Shown here in pieces: positions 35,877-40,413 of a stretch of 40,413 bases of DNA (positions are counted from its first letter, which is position 1; every line of letters begins with the position of its first letter). The stretch is from Candidatus Rokuibacteriota bacterium (GTDB lineage: Bacteria; Methylomirabilota; Methylomirabilia; Rokubacteriales; CSP1-6): positions 1-40,413 of the forward strand of contig JACQFL010000017.1 of NCBI GenBank assembly GCA_016200085.1, in the 5' to 3' direction. A program made the position numbers and the translations under genes. The notes beneath the pieces are model-generated. The model was not told the DNA's origin. It saw nothing but the letters and a program-made list of their open reading frames with translations, and made no database searches.

Positions 35877-36475
35877 CGGGCGGGCTCGCGGTGGTCGCGG
35901 CGTACCTCGTCGGCGCCGTCCCCGTGGGCTTCATCGTCGGCCGGGCGTTCGGGCTCGGGGACGTCCGCCGCCACGGCAGCGGCACCATCGGCGCCACCAA
36001 CCTCCTGCGCACCGGGGGCAAGGGGCCCGCGCTGCTCACGCTGGCGGGCGACATCGTCAAGGGCTACGCCGCCGTCGCCCTCGGCGCGTGGCTGGCAGCC
36101 GGCGCGCCGGAGATCGTCGCCGCCTGCGCCGTCGTCGCGGTCGTGGGCAACTGCTGGCCGGTGTTCCTCGGCTTCCGCGGGGGCAAGGGCGTGGCGACGG
36201 GGCTTGGCGCCCTGCTGCGCCTGGTGCCCCTGGCCGTCGTCCCCGCGGTGGCCGTGTTCCTGGCCCTGACCTTGACCTTCCGCTTCGTCTCGCTCGGCTC
36301 CATCGTCGGCGCGGCGACCATGCCCCTGAGCGCGCTCCTGTTCGGCTCTCCGCGGCCGTCGGTGCTGGCGTGCCTGGCGGTGGCCGCGCTGATCGTCGCC
36401 CGCCACCACCAGAACATCGCGCGGCTGGTGGCCGGCTCCGAGCACCGGCTGGGCGAGCGCCGGAGCGCGGCGTGA
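35873..36475 (+). CDS. plsY: Glycerol-3-phosphate acyltransferase PlsY
   Basis: This enzyme transfers acyl groups from acyl-phosphate to glycerol-3-phosphate at the membrane. It is 200 aa from GTG 35873. The three PlsY motifs are visible: YLVGAVPVGFIVGR, RRHGSGTIGATNLLRTGGK and FLGFRGGKGVATGLGAL. Several hydrophobic helices cover the rest. Its stop overlaps the GTG of gpsA. Confidence 0.95.
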   Translation: MTGGLAVVAAYLVGAVPVGFIVGRAFGLGDVRRHGSGTIGATNLLRTGGKGPALLTLAGDIVKGYAAVALGAWLAAGAPEIVAACAVVAVVGNCWPVFLGFRGGKGVATGLGALLRLVPLAVVPAVAVFLALTLTFRFVSLGSIVGAATMPLSALLFGSPRPSVLACLAVAALIVARHHQNIARLVAGSEHRLGERRSAA

Positions 36476-37476
36476 CGATCGCCGTCGTCGGCGGGGGGAG
36501 CTGGGGCACCGCGCTGGCGATCCACCTCGGCCGCCAGGGCCACGCGGTGCGCCTCTGGGCGCGCGAACCCGAGGTGGTCGAGGGGATCCTGAGCCGCCGC
36601 CGCAACCCCTGGTACGTGGCTGACGTGGACGTGCCGGAGGCGGTCGTGCCCACGGGTGACCTCGCCGGGGCGCTCGCCGGCGCCGAGGTCGTGATCGTGG
36701 CGGTGCCCTCGGAGTACGTGCGCGCGACGCTCGCCGGGCTCGGCGGGCTGCCCCCGCGGACCTGCGTCGTCTCGGCCACCAAGGGCCTCGACCCCGGGAC
36801 CCACGCCCGCATGAGCGAGCTCATCGCCGCGCGCTTCCCCGACGCGCGCGTCGCCGCGCTCTCCGGACCGACGTTCGCGCGCGAGGTCGCCCTCGGCCGG
36901 CCCACCGCGTGCGTGATCGCCTCGGCGGACGAGCCGCTCGCGCTCCAGCTGCAGCAGGCGCTGGGCAGCCGCGAGTTCCGCCTCTACACGAATCGCGACG
37001 TCGTGGGGGTCGAGATGGGCGGTGCCTTGAAGAACGTGATCGCGGTGGCCACGGGGATCGCCGACGGCCTCGGGCTCGGCGAGAACGCGCGCGCGGCGCT
37101 GATCACCCGCGGGCTGGCCGAGATGACCCGCCTCGCCGTCGCGCTGGGCGGCCAGCCGGCGACGCTCGCGGGGCTCGCGGGCATGGGCGACCTCGTGCTG
37201 ACCTGCACCGGGAGCCTCTCGCGCAACCGCGCGCTGGGGATGGCACTGGCCCAGGGCCGGAGCCAGGAAGCGCTCGAGCGCGAGACGCGCATGGTGGCCG
37301 AGGGCGCGCGCACCGTGGGCTCCGCGCTTGCGCTGGCCGCGCGCACCGGCGTGAGCCTGCCCATCAGCGAGGAGCTGGCCGCGGTGCTGCGCGACGGCAA
37401 GCCGCCGGCCGAGGCGCTGGCCGCGCTGCTCGGCCGGCCGTTCACGCGGGAAGACGCCCGGGTGGCCCGTGTCTGA
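36472..37476 (+). CDS. gpsA: Glycerol-3-phosphate dehydrogenase [NAD(P)+]
   Basis: This enzyme reduces dihydroxyacetone phosphate to glycerol-3-phosphate, the PlsY substrate. It is 334 aa from GTG 36472. It shows the nucleotide-binding VVGGGSWGTALAIHL, VVSATKGLDPGTHARMSEL, ALSGPTFAREVALGRPTAC, the catalytic lysine in GGALKNVIAVATGIADG, and GMGDLVLTCTGSLSRNRALG. It overlaps the next gene by eight bases. Confidence 0.97.
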   Translation: MTIAVVGGGSWGTALAIHLGRQGHAVRLWAREPEVVEGILSRRRNPWYVADVDVPEAVVPTGDLAGALAGAEVVIVAVPSEYVRATLAGLGGLPPRTCVVSATKGLDPGTHARMSELIAARFPDARVAALSGPTFAREVALGRPTACVIASADEPLALQLQQALGSREFRLYTNRDVVGVEMGGALKNVIAVATGIADGLGLGENARAALITRGLAEMTRLAVALGGQPATLAGLAGMGDLVLTCTGSLSRNRALGMALAQGRSQEALERETRMVAEGARTVGSALALAARTGVSLPISEELAAVLRDGKPPAEALAALLGRPFTREDARVARV

Positions 37477-38467
37477 GCTGCGCAAGGATCCGGTGGTCGG
37501 GCGCTGGGTGATCATCTCGACCGAGCGGGCGCGGCGGCCGAGCGACTTCCCGCCCGCGCCCGTGCGCCCGGGGCAGTCCGCCTGCGTGTTCTGCCCGGGT
37601 CACGAGGATCGCACGCCGCCGGAGATCCTCGCCGGCCGCGGCTCGGGCTCGCCCCCGAACGGGCCGGGCTGGACGTTCCGGGTGGTGCCCAACAAGTTTC
37701 CCGCCCTCCGCATCGAGGGCGAGCTGGAGCCGTCGGGCGACGGGCTCTACGACCGGATGCACGGCATCGGCGCGCACGAGGTCATCATCGAGAGCCCCGA
37801 GCACGCGGGCTCGCTCGCCACCATGTCCGCCGACGCGGCCGCCGACGTGCTGCTCGCCTATCGCGAGCGCATCCTCGATCTCAAGAAGGACGGCCGCTTC
37901 CAGTACGCGCTGATCTTCAAGAACCACGGCGAGGCGGCCGGCGCCTCGCTCGAGCATCCCCACTCGCAGCTCATCGCCACCCCGATCATCCCGATCATGG
38001 TCACCGAGGAGCTCGAGGGCTCGGCGCAGTACTACCGGATGAAGGAGCGCTGCGTCTGGTGCGACATCGTCCGCCAGGAGCGCCGCGGCCGGACGCGCGT
38101 GATCCTGGAGCAGGATGGGATGGTGGCGCTGGCGCCGTTCGCGCCGCGCTTCCCCTTCGAGACCTGGATCCTGCCCGCGCGCCACCGCGCCGCCTTCGAG
38201 GAGAGCGACCTCGGGGAGGTCCGTGCGCTGGCGGGGATGCTGCAGGCGTTCCTGGGACGGATGAACGCGGTGCTCACCGACCCGCCGTACAACTTCATGC
38301 TCCACACGGCGCCGCTCCAGGACGGGGCGCTCGACCACTTCCACTGGCACCTGGAGGTCATCCCCAAGCTCACCCGGGTGGCGGGTTTCGAGTGGGGCAG
38401 CGGGTTCTTCATCAACTCCGTGCCCCCCGAGGACGCCGCCGCGGCCCTGCGGAAGGCGCGCGGGTGA
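37469..38467 (+). CDS. galT: Galactose-1-phosphate uridylyltransferase-like HIT-superfamily protein
   Basis: The product is 332 aa from GTG 37469; E. coli GalT is 348. SELRKDPVVGRWVIISTERARRP opens the protein as in GalT relatives. A zinc site CVFCPGHED and a second cysteine pair CVWCDIV are present. The nucleotidylated histidine motif is SLEHPHSQL, and HFHWHLEVIPKL lies in the C-terminal domain. Family members transfer UMP or other nucleotidyl groups between sugar phosphates. With no galactose genes nearby, an ADP- or UDP-glucose transferase role is possible. It is the last gene of the pgsA-plsY-gpsA run. Confidence 0.88.
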   Translation: MSELRKDPVVGRWVIISTERARRPSDFPPAPVRPGQSACVFCPGHEDRTPPEILAGRGSGSPPNGPGWTFRVVPNKFPALRIEGELEPSGDGLYDRMHGIGAHEVIIESPEHAGSLATMSADAAADVLLAYRERILDLKKDGRFQYALIFKNHGEAAGASLEHPHSQLIATPIIPIMVTEELEGSAQYYRMKERCVWCDIVRQERRGRTRVILEQDGMVALAPFAPRFPFETWILPARHRAAFEESDLGEVRALAGMLQAFLGRMNAVLTDPPYNFMLHTAPLQDGALDHFHWHLEVIPKLTRVAGFEWGSGFFINSVPPEDAAAALRKARG

Positions 38468-38482
38468 GCCCCGTCGGGCGCG

Positions 38483-38491
38483 TGGTATACT
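38483..38491 (+). promoter_or_regulatory. Extended -10 promoter (TGG-TATACT) of the tRNA cluster
   Basis: TG at 38483-38484 plus TATACT at 38486-38491, 28 bases before tRNA-Gly. No strong -35 is evident. The form is the same as before moeA and hemX. Confidence 0.5.
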
Positions 38492-38519
38492 CGGCCCCGG
38501 TCAGCACGACGGGGCACAA

Positions 38520-38594
<75 letters not shown>

Positions 38595-38626
38595 CCCATT
38601 CGCCGTTAGCGTTGTACGCCTCGTAG

Positions 38627-38702
38627 GGCGGCGTAGCCAAGTGGTAAGGCGCGGGTCTGCAAAACCCGTATTTCGTGAGTTCGATTCTCACCGCCGCCTC
38701 CA
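38627..38702 (+). tRNA. tRNA-Cys (anticodon GCA), CCA encoded
   Basis: The acceptor stem GGCGGCG pairs with CGCCGCC (38692-38698), with discriminator T (U73, the cysteine identity base) and CCA. The anticodon loop CTGCAAA between CGGGT and ACCCG reads GCA. The T-arm contains GTTCGATTC. Confidence 0.97.
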
Positions 38703-38709
38703 ATTTCCC

Positions 38710-38735
38710 GACCGCTGGACGGAACGCCAGCGGTC
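38710..38735 (+). terminator. Hairpin between tRNA-Cys and tRNA-Leu
   Basis: GACCGCTGG (38710-38718) pairs with CCAGCGGTC (38727-38735) around an 8-base loop and is followed by TCTTCC. It may be a processing or termination hairpin within the tRNA transcript. Confidence 0.45.
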
Positions 38736-38744
38736 TCTTCCGCC

Positions 38745-38831
38745 GCCGGGGTGGCGAAACTGGCAGACGCACGAGACTTAAAATCTTGTGGCCGCAAGGC
38801 CGTGCGGGTTCGACTCCCGCCCCCGGCACCA
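38745..38831 (+). tRNA. tRNA-Leu (anticodon TAA), CCA encoded
   Basis: This is an 87-base tRNA with the long variable arm of class II (TGGCCGCAAGGCC). The acceptor stem GCCGGGG pairs with CCCCGGC (38821-38827), then A and CCA. The anticodon loop CTTAAAA reads UAA, decoding UUA. It is the last tRNA before the accessory region and a plausible integration site. Confidence 0.96.
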
Positions 38832-38933
38832 ACTTCTGCGAGGCTGTGTGGAGCAGGCTGGAGGACGCACGACGCCCGGCGTCTTCGTTCGGCCGGCCCA
38901 GGCCATCCATCCCGAAACTGCGCGAGCGCCCGT

Positions 38934-38962
38934 TTGACATGGCGCCGATTTTCGCCGATGCT
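38934..38962 (+). promoter_or_regulatory. Candidate promoter of the secreted repeat protein
   Basis: TTGACA (38934-38939), 17 bases, then GATGCT (38957-38962); 25 bases later comes the ATG at 38988. The -35 is consensus and the -10 weak. The gap 38832-38987 holds nothing else recognisable. Confidence 0.45.
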
Positions 38963-38987
38963 CCCGCCAGTAATCATAGGTGCGGCC

Positions 38988-39899
38988 ATGAGATCAGGCA
39001 GCGTGAGATCCTGTCCGGGGCAGGCTGCGCGGAGACGTGGCGTGCGCCTCCGTTCCGCGGGAGCGACCATGCTGTGCGTGCTCGCCGTGGCACTCTTCAC
39101 GAGCTCGGCGGCCGCCTTCACCTTCACCACGTTCGATGTCCCAGGGGCCATCAACACCGTGGCATCGGGGATCAACACCCAGGGCCAGGTCGTGGGCTTT
39201 TACGTGGATGGCACGACGGCCAAGTATCGCGGATTCCTGCGCAACCCGGATGGCACCCTCCTGGCGGTCGACGTCCCCGGCGCCAGTTGCACCTTCGCTA
39301 CCGGGATCAACACCAGCGGCGAGATCGTCGGGACCTTCTGCGGAATTCCGGGGCTGCGCGGCTTCCTGCGCCACCAAGACGGCACCTTCACCACGTTCAG
39401 CATCCTGGGTGCCCACGATCTGCACGTCTATGGGATCAACACCCGGGGCGAGATCGTGGGCACGTACGTGACGCCGAGTGCGCCCGGGCTCGGGTTCCTG
39501 CGGCACCCCGATGGCGTGGTCACGACCATCAACGTCGCGGGCGCCGCCTACACGGTCATCTACGGCATCGACACCGTTGGTCTGATCGTCGGGGCCTTCA
39601 GCGATGCCGCGGGGATCCACGGCCTCCTCGGACACCCGCCGGGCCCCTTCACCACGATCGACGCCCCGGGCGCGAGCGCCACCGGCGTCACCGGCGCGAG
39701 TGGGAACACGGTCGTCGGCAATGCCACCGTCAGCGGCCTCTCCAGCGCCTTTTTGCTGGACCTGGTGCGGCAGACGTACACCACGATCGCTGTCCCCGGC
39801 GCCACCAGCACCACCGCCCTCGGAATCTCCGGAACCGCCATCGTCGGTGTCTGGGGGGGAGACGACGCCCAAGCCCACGGATTCGTGGCGAGGCCGTAA
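38988..39899 (+). CDS. Secreted HAF-like repeat protein (six tandem repeats)
   Basis: The product is 303 aa with an arginine-rich N-region, a hydrophobic core (MLCVLAVALFTSSAAA) and a likely cleavage site before FTFTTFDVPGA. The mature part is six repeats of about 40-45 residues. Each opens as TFTTFDVPGA, continues as GINTxGxIVGxY and closes as GFLRxxDG; the last two are more diverged. This pattern matches extracellular HAF/propeller-like repeat proteins of unknown function found in soil bacteria. An internal ATG at 39069 with GGAG upstream is an alternative start but would lack the positive N-region. It probably forms a small beta-propeller. Confidence 0.82.
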   Translation: MRSGSVRSCPGQAARRRGVRLRSAGATMLCVLAVALFTSSAAAFTFTTFDVPGAINTVASGINTQGQVVGFYVDGTTAKYRGFLRNPDGTLLAVDVPGASCTFATGINTSGEIVGTFCGIPGLRGFLRHQDGTFTTFSILGAHDLHVYGINTRGEIVGTYVTPSAPGLGFLRHPDGVVTTINVAGAAYTVIYGIDTVGLIVGAFSDAAGIHGLLGHPPGPFTTIDAPGASATGVTGASGNTVVGNATVSGLSSAFLLDLVRQTYTTIAVPGATSTTALGISGTAIVGVWGGDDAQAHGFVARP

Positions 39900-39900
39900 C

Positions 39901-40134
39901 GTGGTCGTCGCGGGACGCGCTCGTCACACGTACCGATTCGGCCTGATCGTTGCGTTTATCCTCCTCGCCCTGTCCTGGACCGCGGCGCCCGCGGCCGTGC
40001 TCCACGTGCCGCAGGATTTCGCGACCATCCAGGCGGCCTCCTGCGCGTCCCAGTTGAACGTGGTGACGTCCTGGGCGTCGGTGACGGTGAAGAGCTTGCC
40101 CCGTCACGTAGCCATCACCGTAGAAGGTGGTTGA
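39901..40134 (+). pseudogene. Truncated start of a secreted beta-helix-type protein
   Basis: The frame from GTG 39901, one base after the previous stop, encodes a signal peptide (FGLIVAFILLALSWTAAPAAA-like, residues about 13-34). VLHVPQDFATIQAA follows, the usual opening of pectin-lyase/parallel beta-helix surface proteins (VPxDYxTIQAAI). After about base 40040 the sequence stops resembling that family. It instead reads, on the opposite strand, as a different protein fragment. The frame ends by chance at 40134 after 77 residues. I read it as a gene fragment left by a recombination event. Confidence 0.5.
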
Positions 40135-40140
40135 AGGTGC
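40039..40140 (-). pseudogene. YD/RHS-repeat-like remnant with one frameshift
   Basis: On the minus strand the bases read STTFYGDGYVTG in one frame and GKLFTVTDAQDVTTF followed by NWDAQE in the next. One extra G in a run of four G would reconcile them. The joined text resembles RHS/YD repeats (G-x-L-x-x-VTDA-x-x-x-TTF-x-x-DA). No start or complete repeat exists. It is about 30 residues only, so the family call is tentative. Confidence 0.35.
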
Positions 40141-40143
40141 GGA

Positions 40144-40323
40144 TCAAATACAAGGATTGAAGATTGTGATTAGCGACAGACCCAACAAAGAGAGCCCGAG
40201 AAGCCCGAATAGGGCGCCCCAAGCTCTCACTATCCACGTCGCTATTCCGAGCCACTCAAGGCGAGTCTGAAGCTCATCGCCGCTAAGATAATTTGCCGGT
40301 AAAACGCCAGTCGTTGCGTTCAC
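40144..40323 (-). CDS. Small putative membrane protein (59 aa), unknown
   Basis: From GTG at 40323 down to a stop at 40146-40144 the minus strand encodes 59 aa. It begins MNATTGVLPANYLSGDELQT, and then a hydrophobic C-terminal half (WIVRAWGALFGLLGLSLLG and onward) forms one or two membrane segments. The DNA here is visibly less GC-rich than its surroundings. The frame stays open further upstream without a better start. I do not recognise a family; it could be a real small gene or the remnant of one. Confidence 0.35.
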   Translation of the reverse strand: MNATTGVLPANYLSGDELQTRLEWLGIATWIVRAWGALFGLLGLSLLGLSLITIFNPCI

Positions 40324-40356
40324 TGGGTCATAGCACCCCCATCGCCGGGAGGGACT

Positions 40357-40413
40357 ATGGCCAAGCGCGCGAAGACCATCGACCTGCTGCGCGTCGTGGA
40401 TCTGCTGCAGGAG
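40357..40413 (+). CDS. Start of an unidentified gene cut by the window end
   Basis: ATG 40357 follows GGGAGGG at a spacing of three bases, and 19 codons are visible (MAKRAKTIDLLRVVDLLQE). The basic N-terminus and amphipathic helix fit a DNA-binding protein, but too little is seen to name it. Confidence 0.5.
   Translation, partial: MAKRAKTIDLLRVVDLLQE

Noticed and set aside
38832..38987. Small gene between tRNA-Leu and the repeat protein
   Set aside because: Open frames cross this stretch only by reading through the tRNAs; no start with a ribosome site and no recognisable product.

Overview
The window is very GC-rich DNA with tightly packed genes, nearly all on the + strand. Most neighbours overlap by 1-17 bases (ATGA, GTGA, TGATG), and GTG, TTG and probably CTG starts are common. 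The gene set suggests a Gram-negative, respiring bacterium: a Tat-exported selenocysteine formate dehydrogenase, alternative complex III, a periplasmic TPR lipoprotein and C5-pathway heme synthesis. Composition and content would fit an uncultured phylum-level lineage such as Rokubacteria/Methylomirabilota, but that placement is inference, since there is no rRNA or marker tree to test it.

Layout. (1) 0.2-6.2 kb: a small unknown gene, then a formate dehydrogenase module of FdnG (UGA = Sec at 1225), FdnH, an NrfD-type membrane anchor and the FdhE chaperone. (2) 6.3-14.8 kb: a heme operon ordered hemX/ccsA-hemA-hemC-hemD-hemB ... hemL. It is split by a sulfur module of an Rrf2 regulator, cysteine synthase, a CysO/MoaD-like sulfur carrier and a JAMM protease. 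(3) 14.8-21.9 kb: alternative complex III, actABCDEF, closed by a strong hairpin and a small array of hairpin repeats. (4) 22.2-30.3 kb: moeA, cpoB-like, dprA, topA, xerC, hslV, hslU. (5) 30.3-35.3 kb: argB-argD-argF-argG and a ComB-like phosphatase. (6) 35.3-38.5 kb: pgsA, plsY, gpsA (phospholipid synthesis) and a galT-like gene. (7) 38.5-38.8 kb: tRNA-Gly, tRNA-Cys, tRNA-Leu. (8) 38.8-40.4 kb: an accessory region after the tRNAs, with a secreted repeat protein, a truncated beta-helix start, a frameshifted YD-repeat-like remnant on the minus strand, a small membrane ORF and the start of a gene cut by the window edge.

How the parts fit. Formate dehydrogenase and its NrfD anchor would feed electrons into the quinone pool. 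ACIII would take them from quinol to a periplasmic acceptor. The heme genes supply the c-type cytochromes ActA and ActE, and moeA supplies the molybdenum cofactor for FdnG. The sulfur module resembles the CysO/Mec+ protein-thiocarboxylate route to cysteine.

The least expected signals are small DNA/RNA structures. They include a two-copy structured repeat with one hairpin changed in a compensatory way, one copy of which lies at the start of topA. There is also an in-frame repeat insertion in xerC, a 103-base inverted repeat before cysK, and a sulfur carrier with 14 residues after its Gly-Gly.
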